From NCBI RefSeq assembly GCF_030271515.1, contig NZ_JASCXI010000001.1:868001-932000 (forward strand): a stretch of DNA of 64,000 bases, read 5' to 3'. The position numbers were made by a program, and so were the translations under genes. Every line of letters starts with the position of its first letter. Position 1 is the stretch's first letter. Source of the DNA: Erythrobacter oryzae. Lineage in GTDB: Bacteria; Pseudomonadota; Alphaproteobacteria; Sphingomonadales; Sphingomonadaceae. The notes under the pieces are model-generated. The model was not told the origin of the DNA. It saw only the letters and a list, made by a program, of their open reading frames with translations, and did no database searches. Below are positions 1 through 8,149 of the stretch, piece by piece.

Positions 1-280
1 CGCTCGCATCGATCTCGGCCGAGGCGATCATCGCGGTGAGCTGGTAGTCGAGCTGTTCGTCGAAATTGGCCTCGACCTGGCTCGTCAGCGTGCGTTCGAG
101 AGCGATGCCGCCGCCCAGCAGGAGGACGAAGATCCACCCCGCCGCGATCAGCACCATGCGCCGCGCAAGGCTGGCGCGGGGCTTGGGCGCGGCAGTGGCA
201 GCGTCCTCGTGCACGCCCCCGGCCCCGCCCGCGGGCAAGGTCAGCGGAGCATCGCCGCCGCCCGCCCCAGCCTCAGGCAA
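1..280 (-). CDS. Sensor histidine kinase, N-terminal part (cut by window edge)
   Basis: Reading the minus strand from a TTG at 280 gives an open frame to the window edge. It has an Ala/Gly/Pro-rich leader, a basic stretch (RASLARRM), a membrane segment (about VLIAAGWIFVLLLGGGIAL), and a periplasmic start with LTSQVEANFDEQLDYQ. This is the usual N-terminus of a two-component sensor kinase. It lies directly downstream of the response-regulator gene on the same strand, as expected for a kinase/regulator operon. The kinase core is outside the window. The start is uncertain: TTG 280, a GTG near 214, or the ATG at 157 could be used, and only the last would put the membrane segment right at the N-terminus. 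Confidence 0.75.
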   Translation of the reverse strand, partial: MPEAGAGGGDAPLTLPAGGAGGVHEDAATAAPKPRASLARRMVLIAAGWIFVLLLGGGIALERTLTSQVEANFDEQLDYQLTAMIASAEIDAS

Positions 281-284
281 AACC

Positions 285-962
285 TCAGGCGCGGGGCTGG
301 TCGGCAGGGTCGTCGAGGCTGTAACCGAGGCCACGGATGGTCGTTATCACGTCTGCGCCGAGCTTCTTGCGGATGCGGGTGACGAAGACTTCGATGGTGT
401 TAGAATCCCGGTCGAAGTCCTGATCGTAGATGTGCTCGATCAGTTCGGTGCGGCTCACCACCTTGCCCTTGTGGTGCATGAGGTAGCTGAGCAGCTTGTA
501 TTCCTGCGCGGTGAGCTTGACCGGCTCGCCCGCGAGCGTCACGCGGCCCGAGCGGGTGTCCAGCCGCACGTCGCCGGCGGTGAGTTCGGAGGAGGTGTTG
601 CCCGAAGCGCGGCGGATCAGCGCGCGCAGGCGGGCGATCAGTTCCTCGGTCTGGAACGGCTTGGCGAGATAGTCGTCCGCCCCCGCATCGAGCCCGGCGA
701 CCTTGTCGCTCCAGCTGTCACGCGCAGTCAGCACCAGCACCGGGAAGGCCCTGCCCTCGCGCCGCCACATGCCGAGCACGGTCAGCCCGTCGATCTCGGG
801 CAGGCCCAAGTCGAGCACCACCGCGTCGTAATCCTCGGTCGAGCCCATGAAGTGCCCGTCCTCGCCATCGGTGGAGAGGTCAACGGCATAGCCCTGCCCT
901 TCGAGCGTCGCCTTCAGCTGCGCGCCCAGCGTGGGTTCGTCCTCGACGATCAGAATGCGCAT
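285..962 (-). CDS. OmpR/PhoB-family response regulator
   Basis: A 225-aa two-component regulator. The receiver domain (1-115) has the acidic pair in VEDEP, the phospho-acceptor Asp51 in VVLDLGLP, a Thr in VLTARD and Lys100 in LAKPF, so all active-site residues are present. The C-terminal winged helix (about 125-220) has the typical LTAQEYKLLSYL and RTELIEHIYD stretches and ends RGLGYSLDD. The ATG at 962 fits the family N-terminus (MRILIVEDEP); the longer upstream frame adds only unrelated sequence. The kinase gene follows directly, and a PepSY gene precedes it by about 120 bp, so the three probably form one signalling unit. The target genes cannot be read from the sequence. Confidence 0.93.
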   Translation of the reverse strand: MRILIVEDEPTLGAQLKATLEGQGYAVDLSTDGEDGHFMGSTEDYDAVVLDLGLPEIDGLTVLGMWRREGRAFPVLVLTARDSWSDKVAGLDAGADDYLAKPFQTEELIARLRALIRRASGNTSSELTAGDVRLDTRSGRVTLAGEPVKLTAQEYKLLSYLMHHKGKVVSRTELIEHIYDQDFDRDSNTIEVFVTRIRKKLGADVITTIRGLGYSLDDPADQPRA

Positions 963-1082
963 GGGTCCCCGGTTTCCTGATTGATGTTCGGCAGGTTCGT
1001 GCGCTTTTGGGCCGCAGGCGTCAAGCAAGCCCGCTGCGCCGATCCGGCTGCTTTCCCCCGCTCAGTGGCCATGGCGCAGCCG

Positions 1083-1397
1083 TCAGCGCGAGCGGCCGAT
1101 GATGCGCCCGGTGCGGGCGTCGACATCGACATAGGTGACGCGGCCATCCTTGATGAACTTGAGGCGATAGGCGCGCGCGGTCGAATCATAGGCAAAGCCC
1201 AGATATTCGGCATCGCGCATCTGAGGCAGGATCTTCGCCTCGATCTCGCCCGAACGCATGATGTTGCCCGCCTGCGCCTCGCGGCGCGCCTCGCCCTGCT
1301 CGCCGCGCAGCTGGTCCGGCTTCTGCGCGAGCGCAGGCTCCCCTGCCAGAGCAAGGGCGGCCAGCGCACCGGTTAGAAAGGCAAGTTGCACGTTCAT
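1083..1397 (-). CDS. Secreted PepSY-domain protein
   Basis: A 104-aa protein with a signal peptide (MNVQLAFLTGALAALALAG, cleavage probably near ALA-Q). The mature part is a single PepSY-type domain ending YVDVDARTGRIIGRSR. PepSY domains are small periplasmic modules proposed to inhibit proteases or bind ligands. In proteobacteria they often sit beside two-component genes, as here, where the response regulator and kinase follow on the same strand. It may act as a periplasmic input to that kinase; this is inference from position. The ATG at 1397 is chosen because it begins the signal peptide; the longer frame from 1448 does not look coding. Confidence 0.8.
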   Translation of the reverse strand: MNVQLAFLTGALAALALAGEPALAQKPDQLRGEQGEARREAQAGNIMRSGEIEAKILPQMRDAEYLGFAYDSTARAYRLKFIKDGRVTYVDVDARTGRIIGRSR

Positions 1398-1444
1398 GAC
1401 AGGATTGTGCCTAGCAAGTGTCCATTGAACAAGCCGTGAATGGC

Positions 1445-2176
1445 TCACTTCGTTGCGGGAGCGGCTTTGCCGAGCAGTTCGTAGGTGATGGTGACGCTCA
1501 CGCCGGTCGCGACCTGGCCGGGCTGGATCGGGGTCGCGGTCGCCTCAAGCGCCATCGCCTTGGCTTCCGCGTAGCGCGGCACCATGCTCTCGATCGCCTC
1601 CGAGACCGCCAGCACCCGGACGTCCGCATAGCCGAGCATCGCGGCATAGGCGCGCGCCTGTGCCGCGCCGCGCGCGACGGCGGCCTTGCGGGCCTGCTCC
1701 TTCAAGGCGGTGTCGTCGGCAATGGCGAAGCTCGGCCCGCCGATGTCGGTCGCGCCCGCTTCTACCAGCGCATCGAGCACGCGGCCGGTGTCGTCGATCT
1801 TGCGCAGGATCACGCTCACCCGGTTGCTGGCCTGATAGCCGCGGAACACCGGGCTGCCGTTCTGGTAATCATATTGCGGGCCGAGCGCGACGCCAGTGGT
1901 CTGGATGTCCTTCTCGGCGATCCCCAGCGCCTTGATGCGGGCGATCACCTTGGTCATCTCCTCGGCGTTGCGGCGCATCGCGGCGGTCGCGGTCGGCTCG
2001 GTGGTGGTGACGCCCGCGCTGACGGTCGCCTGATCGGGCGCGGCATCAACGCTCTCGTAGATGCTGAGCTCGACCACCGGACCGGTGGGCGCGAGGTTGA
2101 CCTGCGGCGCGGCGAAGGCGGCGGCGGGCAGCATCAGCGCCGAGGCGGCAGCGAGAGTGGCGACGGGTTTCAGCAT
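1445..2176 (-). CDS. SIMPL-domain (DUF541) periplasmic protein
   Basis: A 243-aa protein with a signal peptide (MLKPVATLAAASALMLPAAAFA) and a SIMPL/DUF541 domain of the YggE type. It shows the typical patterns VSAGVTTTEPTA, the conserved asparagine region and GVSVTITYELLG near the end. Members are exported proteins linked to oxidative-stress resistance, with no firm biochemical role. The ATG at 2176 is preceded by an AAGGAAA ribosome site at good spacing, so the longer frame from 2227 is rejected. It is followed by the PepSY gene on the same strand, about 50 bp away, and is divergent from the ABC-F gene. Confidence 0.9.
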   Translation of the reverse strand: MLKPVATLAAASALMLPAAAFAAPQVNLAPTGPVVELSIYESVDAAPDQATVSAGVTTTEPTATAAMRRNAEEMTKVIARIKALGIAEKDIQTTGVALGPQYDYQNGSPVFRGYQASNRVSVILRKIDDTGRVLDALVEAGATDIGGPSFAIADDTALKEQARKAAVARGAAQARAYAAMLGYADVRVLAVSEAIESMVPRYAEAKAMALEATATPIQPGQVATGVSVTITYELLGKAAPATK

Positions 2177-2291
2177 GGGTATTTCCTTTCGTATTGCCGC
2201 GCCTTTGAAGCGTCTCGCCTTTCGCATGACTGAACCATGCGGGATACGCAGGCTTGCCGCTGGCCGCTCCAGTCCCTAGGTGCGGCGCACC

Positions 2292-4130
2292 ATGGCACAG
2301 CCCCCCATCTTCTCGCTCGAAGGCGTGGCCCTGCAGCAGGGCGGCCGCTGGCTGTTCGGCGGGCCGACGCCGACCAGCGGCGCGGCGCCGATCGACCTGC
2401 ATGTGCTCCCGGGCGACCGGCTGGCGCTGATCGGGCGGAACGGCGCGGGCAAGACGACGCTGCTGCGGCTCATCGCCGGACGGCTGGAGGCGGACCGCGG
2501 CCAGCGCCGGGTCAAGCCGGGCACGCGCATCGTGTTCCTCGAACAGGACCCCGACTTCGCGCCCTACGCCACCCTCATGGACTTCGCCCTCGGCGGCGAG
2601 GATGCGCCCGCGGCCCACGAGGTCGAGGCCATCGCCGGCCAGCTCGGCATCGACATGAGCCGACCCGCCGCCACCGCCAGCGGCGGCGAGAAGCGCCGCG
2701 CCGCCATTGCCCGCGCGCTGGCGCAGGACCCCGACCTCATCCTGCTCGACGAGCCGACCAACCACCTGGATCTCGCCGCGATCGACTGGCTGGAGGACTG
2801 GCTCTCCCGCTACCGCGGCGCCTTCATCACCATCAGCCACGACCGCACGTTCCTCACCCGGCTGACGCGGGCGACCCTGTGGCTCGACCGCGGGACGATG
2901 CGCCGCAAGGACATCGGCTTCGGCGGCTACGAGGCGTGGGAGGAGACCGTCTACGCCGAGGAGGCCCGCAACGCCGAACGGCTCGACGCCAAGCTCAAGA
3001 TCGAGGCGCACTGGCTCGAGCGCGGGGTGACCGCAAGGCGCAAGCGCAATCAGGGGCGGCTCGAGAAGCTGCACCAGATGCGCGCCGTGAGGGCCGCGAT
3101 GATTTCGGGCGCGGGCACCGCCAAGCTGAAGCTGGCGAGCGATGACGACTTCAAGTCCAAGTCGGTGATCGTCGCCGAGAACATCTCCAAGACATATGGC
3201 GCCGGAGATTCTTGGCGGGCGGTCATCAAGCCCTTCTCCCTGCGCATCCAGAACGGCGACCGCATCGGCATCGTCGGCGCGAACGGGGCGGGCAAGACCA
3301 CGCTCCTGAAGCTCCTGACCCGCGAGATCGAGAGCGACACCGGCTCGGTCACCCATGCCCGCACCCTCTCGGGCGTGATGATCGACCAGCAGCGGAAGCT
3401 GCTCGAACCCCAGGCGACCGTCCGCCAGATCCTGGCCGAGGGCGGCGACTGGATCGACGTCAGGGGCGTGCGCAAGCATGTCATGGCCTACCTCAAGGAC
3501 TTCCTGTTCGATCCCGGCCTCGTCGACACCAAGGTCGGCATCCTTTCCGGCGGCGAGCGTTCCCGCCTGTTGCTGGCCCGCGAGTTCGCCCGCACCGCCA
3601 ACCTGCTGGTGCTCGACGAGCCCACCAACGACCTCGACCTCGAGACGCTCGACCTCCTGCAGGAGGTGATCGCCGACTTCGAGGGCACCGTCCTCATCGT
3701 CAGCCACGACCGCGACTTCCTCGACCGCACTGTCACCGTGACCCTCGGGCTCGACGGGTCGGGCAAGGTCGACATTGTCGCGGGCGGCTATGCCGACTGG
3801 GAGGCCAAGCGCCGCAAGCCTGCCGCCGCTGCCGCTCCGGCCAAGGCACCCGCTCCCGCCACTCCCACCCCCCAGCCCCCTCCCGCAGACGGGCGGGGGA
3901 GCACCAAGCTGACCTACAAGGACCAGCGCGACTACGAGATCCTCCCGGCGCGCATCGCCGAGCTCGAAGCCGCGATCGCCAAGGGCGAGGCGCTGCTCTC
4001 GGACCCCGCGCTCTACACCACAGACCCCGCCCGCTTCGCCGCCATCTCGCAGGGCATCGCCAATGCTCGTGCCGAGAAGGACGCGGCCGAAGAGCGCTGG
4101 CTGACCCTCGCCGAGTTGATCGAGGGATGA
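2292..4130 (+). CDS. ABC-F family ATPase (Uup-like)
   Basis: A 612-aa soluble protein with two ABC nucleotide-binding domains. Walker A motifs are GRNGAGKTT (about 48-56) and GANGAGKTT (about 330). Signatures are SGGEKRRA (about 130) and LSGGERSRL (about 418). Walker B regions are LILLDEPTNHLDL and LLVLDEPTNDLDL, and the His switches lie in ISHDRTF and VSHDRDF. There are no membrane segments. An Ala/Pro-rich linker (about 510-540) leads to a C-terminal coiled-coil domain (YKDQRDYEILPARIAELEAAI), the layout of Uup. ABC-F proteins act at the ribosome; Uup also binds branched DNA in E. coli. The ATG at 2292 is preferred to the GTG at 2280. The stop overlaps the next start (ATGA). Confidence 0.93.
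   Translation: MAQPPIFSLEGVALQQGGRWLFGGPTPTSGAAPIDLHVLPGDRLALIGRNGAGKTTLLRLIAGRLEADRGQRRVKPGTRIVFLEQDPDFAPYATLMDFALGGEDAPAAHEVEAIAGQLGIDMSRPAATASGGEKRRAAIARALAQDPDLILLDEPTNHLDLAAIDWLEDWLSRYRGAFITISHDRTFLTRLTRATLWLDRGTMRRKDIGFGGYEAWEETVYAEEARNAERLDAKLKIEAHWLERGVTARRKRNQGRLEKLHQMRAVRAAMISGAGTAKLKLASDDDFKSKSVIVAENISKTYGAGDSWRAVIKPFSLRIQNGDRIGIVGANGAGKTTLLKLLTREIESDTGSVTHARTLSGVMIDQQRKLLEPQATVRQILAEGGDWIDVRGVRKHVMAYLKDFLFDPGLVDTKVGILSGGERSRLLLAREFARTANLLVLDEPTNDLDLETLDLLQEVIADFEGTVLIVSHDRDFLDRTVTVTLGLDGSGKVDIVAGGYADWEAKRRKPAAAAAPAKAPAPATPTPQPPPADGRGSTKLTYKDQRDYEILPARIAELEAAIAKGEALLSDPALYTTDPARFAAISQGIANARAEKDAAEERWLTLAELIEG
3876..3899. repeat. GC-rich hairpin inside the ABC-F linker
   Basis: CCCCCTCCCG, a CAGA loop, then CGGGCGGGGG forms a 10-bp stem with one mismatch inside the coding sequence. 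It encodes PPPADGRG in the low-complexity linker between the second ATPase domain and the C-terminal coiled coil. Its C/G-run composition recalls the large palindrome at 10265-10353, so it may be a palindromic repeat that entered the gene in frame. That origin is inference. Confidence 0.45.
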
Positions 4131-4744
4131 GCGGGCCTCCTGTGGGGGCACAAGGCAGCATCGACGACCTCAAGGCGGCCATCGCCGCCTGCACCCTGTG
4201 CGCCGCGCACCTGCCGCTGGGCCCGCGCCCGATCACCCGCTTCTCGCCCACCGCCCGCGTCCTCGTCATCGGGCAGGCGCCGGGCACCAGGGTGCACCTC
4301 TCCGGCGTGCCATGGGACGATGACAGCGGCGACCGGCTGCGCGGCTGGCTCGGCGTCGACAAGGCCACCTTCTACGACGAGGCGCGGCTCGCGCAGATGC
4401 CGATGGGCTTCTGCTACCCCGGCCGCGCGGCGGGCGGCGATGCCCCGCCGCGCCGCGAGTGCGCGCCGCAGTGGCACGAGGCGGTGCTCGCCCACTTGCC
4501 CGAAGACCGCCTCACGCTGCTGGTGGGTGCCCATGCCCAAGCCCGCTACCTGCCCGAGACCAAGGGCTGGTCGATGACCGACCGCGTGCGCGCCTTCGGG
4601 CAGTTCGGCAACCGCATCGCGCTGCCCCACCCCGCATGGCGCTCCCGGCTGTGGATGGCCAAGCACCCGTGGTTCGAGGCCGAGGTGCTCCCGCCGCTGC
4701 GGGCGCTGGTGGCGGCCCGCCTCGCCCGTGTTGGAGACACATGA
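4127..4744 (+). CDS. Uracil-DNA glycosylase-superfamily protein
   Basis: A 205-aa protein of the UDG fold. Motif I is GQAPGTRVH (about residues 47-55), followed by SGVPWDDDSGDRLR. Motif II, LPHPAWR, sits near 170, where classical enzymes have HPSP. Cysteines near the start (CTLCAAH) resemble those of Fe-S UDGs, but only two are obvious in this stretch. The pattern matches an uncharacterised UDG-like subfamily rather than the classical Ung enzymes, so uracil excision is likely but not certain. The ATG at 4127 overlaps the stop of the ABC-F gene by four bases, so the two are probably translated as a pair. Confidence 0.85.
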   Translation: MSGPPVGAQGSIDDLKAAIAACTLCAAHLPLGPRPITRFSPTARVLVIGQAPGTRVHLSGVPWDDDSGDRLRGWLGVDKATFYDEARLAQMPMGFCYPGRAAGGDAPPRRECAPQWHEAVLAHLPEDRLTLLVGAHAQARYLPETKGWSMTDRVRAFGQFGNRIALPHPAWRSRLWMAKHPWFEAEVLPPLRALVAARLARVGDT

Positions 4745-4771
4745 GACACTGTCCAGAACACGAAAACCGCC

Positions 4772-5254
4772 TCACCTGATCCGGTAGTAGTCCGCCACCC
4801 GCTCGAGCGCGATGCGCAGCACCAGCTTGCCGCTCCGCGAGGGCCAGCCGAGGCTCTTCTCCGCCTCGGGCAGCGCCTCGCCGGCGCAGACCACGCGCCA
4901 CAGGATGTCCTCCAGCCCCCGCCCCGCCGCGCTGATCGCCCCGTCGAAGCGTCGGCGCGCGGCGATGTGCTTCTCGCTCGGGTCGAGCCCGCCCGGCGCG
5001 GTCGACTTGGCCCGCACCGGGTCCCAGCGCATGGTGATGCTCGCAGGCAGCTGGGCGCGCTCGTAATCGGCGCGCAGGGCCTCGCCCGCATCGAACAGCC
5101 GTTCGGAGAGGTGCCCGCGCGCGTGCAGCCAGGCGAGCGGGCTTTCGGCCAGATTGACCGTCACCGAGCGCGAGCGCGCCAGCCCCCCCGGCCCCGCCGG
5201 ACGCAGGCGCGGGCCTTCCGAGGTCAGTTCGCGTTCGACGAGATGGCGCTTCAT
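4772..5254 (-). CDS. DUF6456-domain protein
   Basis: A 160-aa protein matching the alphaproteobacterial DUF6456 domain. The core NLAESPLAWLHARG is followed by LSERLFDAGEALRADYERAQ, ITMRWDPV and a C-terminal helical part with EDILWRVVCAGEAL. Longer relatives carry an N-terminal helix-turn-helix and are thought to be regulators; this copy has only the C-terminal domain. The ATG at 5254 (MKRHLVERELT) begins the family-like sequence. It is divergent from an XRE-type regulator with about 95 bp between starts, so shared control is possible. Function unknown. Confidence 0.85.
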   Translation of the reverse strand: MKRHLVERELTSEGPRLRPAGPGGLARSRSVTVNLAESPLAWLHARGHLSERLFDAGEALRADYERAQLPASITMRWDPVRAKSTAPGGLDPSEKHIAARRRFDGAISAAGRGLEDILWRVVCAGEALPEAEKSLGWPSRSGKLVLRIALERVADYYRIR

Positions 5255-5348
5255 GGGCGAATCCTCCGGTTGTTGCCCACAGGACTTGCCAAGAAAGATC
5301 ATCTGTAGGAAAGAAGAAACCAATCCGGTTACATTTTTCTATTGGGGC

Positions 5349-5930
5349 ATGATGACCAACCGCATCCGCGACATCCGCAAGGCCAAGGGGCTCACGCTCG
5401 CCGATCTCGCCGCCGCCTGCCAGCCGCCGACCACCGCACAGACCATCGGGCGGCTCGAGACCGGGATGCGGCAATTGTCGCTCGGGTGGATGAACAAGAT
5501 CGCCGCCGCATTGGGCGTCGAGCCCGCCAGCCTGATGCGCGCCGAGACCGCCGCACCGGCGCAGATCGTCGCCGACCTTACCGCCTCGGGCCCGCAGGCG
5601 CTTACCAACCCGCGCGAGGCGCTTGCGCCGAGCGCGCTCGCCGAAGGCGACGGCCCGCCCCCGCTCGTTCTCGCGGTCACCGAAAGCGTCGGCGAATACC
5701 GGCCGGGCGACCTCGTGTGGCTGCGCCCGCTCGATCCGGATGCTCTGCAATCGGCGATCAACCGGGACTGCCTCGTCCCCAAGCCCGGCGGGCGCTTCGC
5801 CTTCGGGCGGCTGATAGACCGGCGCGGCTCGCTTGTGGGCCTGCTGCCGCCGGGCGCGGGGCAGAAGCAGGTGGTGGTCGACAACCCGCCCTGGGTCGCG
5901 GTCGCCTTCATGCTGGTCAGAGCGCTTTAA
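5349..5930 (+). CDS. XRE-family helix-turn-helix regulator
   Basis: A 193-aa protein. Residues about 4-58 form a Cro/CI-type helix-turn-helix (RIRDIRKAKGLTLADLAAAC, then TIGRLETGMRQLSL and KIAAALGV). The C-terminal part (about 90-193) resembles the sensor half of small S24-like regulators (YRPGDLVWLRPLD, GRFAFGRLIDRRG, VVVDNPPWVAVAF), but the catalytic Ser/Lys pair of LexA-type proteases is not evident. ATGs at 5349 and 5352 are both possible. The AT-richer leader shared with the divergent DUF6456 gene is a likely promoter/operator region. Confidence 0.85.
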   Translation: MMTNRIRDIRKAKGLTLADLAAACQPPTTAQTIGRLETGMRQLSLGWMNKIAAALGVEPASLMRAETAAPAQIVADLTASGPQALTNPREALAPSALAEGDGPPPLVLAVTESVGEYRPGDLVWLRPLDPDALQSAINRDCLVPKPGGRFAFGRLIDRRGSLVGLLPPGAGQKQVVVDNPPWVAVAFMLVRAL

Positions 5931-5955
5931 CGCGCGCGCTGGTAGGCAGGCAGGC

Positions 5956-7137
5956 GTGAAGCACGCTCTCGTCCTCTCGACGCTCTACCCCAACCCGGTG
6001 AACCCCCGGTTCGGCACCTTCGTCGCGCGATCGATCGAGGCGCTGGCGAAGCGCGGCGACTGGCGGGTGACGGTGGTGAACCCCATCGGCCTGCCGCCGC
6101 TGGCGCTCGGCCGCTACCGCGCGCTCGCCGACCTGCCGCAAGTGGCCGAGGAAGGCGGTGTCACCGTGCACCGCCCGCACTTCACCCTGATCCCGCGCAT
6201 CGGCGCGCGCCGCAACGCCGCCGCCATCGCGCGCGCCGTGCTGCCGCTGGCGCAGCGCCTCCATGCCGAGACGCCCTTCGACCTCGTCGATGCGCAGTTC
6301 TTCTTTCCCGATGGCCCTGCGGCCGCGATCATCGCGCGCGGGCTTGGCCTCCCGCTCTCGATCAAGGCGCGCGGGAGCGACATCACATTGTGGGGCAAGG
6401 AGGGATTTGCGGCGGCGCAGATGGTCGAGGCGTCACGGCAGGCGAAAGGCCTGCTCGCGGTAAGCCATGATCTCGCGCGCCAGATGGCGGCAATGGGCAT
6501 GCCGGCCGAAAAGATCACGGTGCATTACACTGGGCTCGACCGTGACCGCTTCCGGCCCTTCGACCACCCGCAGCTGCGCCGCCAGCTCTCCGAGGAGCTG
6601 GGCTTTGCCATGCCGACGGGGGTGCCGCTGCTCGTCTGCGTCGGGGCGCTGATCGCGCGCAAGGGCCAGGCCATCGCGATCAAGGCGCTGCAATCCGTGC
6701 CCGAGGCGCGGCTGGTGCTGATCGGCAAGGGCGAGGACGAGGCGGCCCTGCGCGCGCAGGCGCAGCGCGAAGGCGTGGAGAGCCGCGTCTTCTTCGCAGG
6801 TTCCGTCGACCACGACCTGATGCCGCTGCTGCTCTCGGCGGCCGACGTGATGGTGCTGCCGACCGCGAACGAGGGGCTCGCCAATGCCTGGGTCGAAGCG
6901 CTCGCCTGCGGGACGCCGGTGGTGACCTGCGACGTCGGCGGCGCGCGCGAGCTGATTGCGAGCGAGACGGCCGGGCGGCTGGTCGAACGCACGCCGGAAG
7001 CGGTGGCGGCCGGGATCAACGCCATCCTCGCCAGCCCGCCCCCGCGCGAGGCGGTGGCCGCGCTGACCGAGGGTTTCAGCTGGGACGCCAATGCGGCGGC
7101 GCTGGCGGCCTATTGGGAGGGGTTGGTGGCCGCCTGA
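5956..7137 (+). CDS. Family 4 (GT-B) glycosyltransferase
   Basis: A 393-aa GT-B glycosyltransferase. The N-terminal domain starts VLSTLYPNPVNPRFGTFV, with KARGSDI and AVSHDLARQM near its end. The C-terminal domain carries VGALIARKGQ, VLIGKGEDE, FAGSVDHDL and the nucleotide-sugar motif LPTANEGLANAWVEALACGTPVV, which contains the E-x7-E pattern. The start is a GTG at 5956 preceded by AGGCAGG; earlier frames do not match the family. It probably transfers a sugar to a polysaccharide or glycolipid, but no other envelope genes adjoin it, so the acceptor is unknown. Confidence 0.9.
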   Translation: MKHALVLSTLYPNPVNPRFGTFVARSIEALAKRGDWRVTVVNPIGLPPLALGRYRALADLPQVAEEGGVTVHRPHFTLIPRIGARRNAAAIARAVLPLAQRLHAETPFDLVDAQFFFPDGPAAAIIARGLGLPLSIKARGSDITLWGKEGFAAAQMVEASRQAKGLLAVSHDLARQMAAMGMPAEKITVHYTGLDRDRFRPFDHPQLRRQLSEELGFAMPTGVPLLVCVGALIARKGQAIAIKALQSVPEARLVLIGKGEDEAALRAQAQREGVESRVFFAGSVDHDLMPLLLSAADVMVLPTANEGLANAWVEALACGTPVVTCDVGGARELIASETAGRLVERTPEAVAAGINAILASPPPREAVAALTEGFSWDANAAALAAYWEGLVAA

Positions 7138-7155
7138 CGGCAGCGCAAGCCTCCC

Positions 7156-8136
7156 CTACCCCTGCCCCTTCGCCAGCTTTTCCTGCTTCTCCAGCGCCGT
7201 CTCGGCGGCGGGGACGAAGCTGCTCGTCGTCACCCCCATCCAGATCAGCAGCGGGCCGGCCATGTAGATCGAGGAATAGGTCCCCACGAACAGGCCCACG
7301 GTGATCGCCGCGACCATGCCGAACAGGCTCGGCGGGCCGAAGAACAGCAGCGGGATCAGCGCCACGAACAGCGTCAGCGAGGTCATCACCGTGCGCGCCA
7401 GCGTCTCGTTGACCGACAGGTCGAGCAGCGCGCCCATCTCCATCTTGCGGAACTTCTTGAGGTTCTCGCGGATGCGGTCGTAGACCACGATGGTGTCGTT
7501 CAGCGAATAGCCGATGATCGCGAGGATCGCCGCGACGATCTGCAAGCTGAACTCCCACTGGGTCAGCGCGAACAGCCCCACCGTGATCGACACGTCGTGC
7601 ACCAGCGCGAACATCGCGCCCACGCCGAACTGCCATTCGAAGCGCACCCAGATATAGACCGAGACCGCCGCCATCGCCGCGAGCAGCGCGAGGATCGCCT
7701 GGTTGCGGAACTCGCCCGCGACCTTGCCCGAGACCGTGTCGTTGCCGTCGACGCGGGCGTCGGCGTAATCGGCCTTGACCGCTCCGATCACCTGCTCGCC
7801 GATCTTCTTGGCGGCATCGGGGGACTCCTCGACGCCGTCGGGCAGCTTGACCCGGATCGAGACCTGGTTGGGGGCGCCGAATTCCTGCACCACCGGCTCG
7901 CCATAGCCGAGGGTGGCGATCTTCTCGCGCAGGCTCGGGATCGGCGCGGCGGTCTGCTGCGTGAAGGTCATGCGCACTTCCTGGCCGCCGGCAAAGTCGA
8001 CGCCGAAGGCAAGGCCGTTGACCGCGACCGCGATCCAGCTCCCCACGATCAGCACGATGCTGAGCACGAAGAAGGGAATGCGCAGTTTGAGGAACTGGAT
8101 GTTGGTGTTGTCGGGGACAAGCTTCAGGAGTTTCAT
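7156..8136 (-). CDS. secF: Protein translocase subunit SecF
   Basis: A 326-aa inner-membrane protein with six predicted membrane segments. The first is near the N-terminus (IPFFVLSIVLIVGSWIAVAV), followed by FGVDFAGGQEV, the SecF signature. Later come AILAIIGYSLNDTIVVYDRIREN and the final segment with GTYSSIYMAGPLL. With SecD and YajC it forms the accessory complex that uses proton-motive force to help complete protein export through SecYEG. It follows secD by 13 bp in a yajC-secD-secF operon and is convergent with the glycosyltransferase. Confidence 0.97.
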   Translation of the reverse strand: MKLLKLVPDNTNIQFLKLRIPFFVLSIVLIVGSWIAVAVNGLAFGVDFAGGQEVRMTFTQQTAAPIPSLREKIATLGYGEPVVQEFGAPNQVSIRVKLPDGVEESPDAAKKIGEQVIGAVKADYADARVDGNDTVSGKVAGEFRNQAILALLAAMAAVSVYIWVRFEWQFGVGAMFALVHDVSITVGLFALTQWEFSLQIVAAILAIIGYSLNDTIVVYDRIRENLKKFRKMEMGALLDLSVNETLARTVMTSLTLFVALIPLLFFGPPSLFGMVAAITVGLFVGTYSSIYMAGPLLIWMGVTTSSFVPAAETALEKQEKLAKGQG

Positions 8137-8149
8137 GTGACCCGGCTCC

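Noticed and set aside
2046-4151. Long minus-strand open frame opposite the ABC-F gene.
   Set aside because: It is the high-GC shadow of a clear two-domain ATPase and contains no family motifs. The same holds for other long antisense frames in the window.
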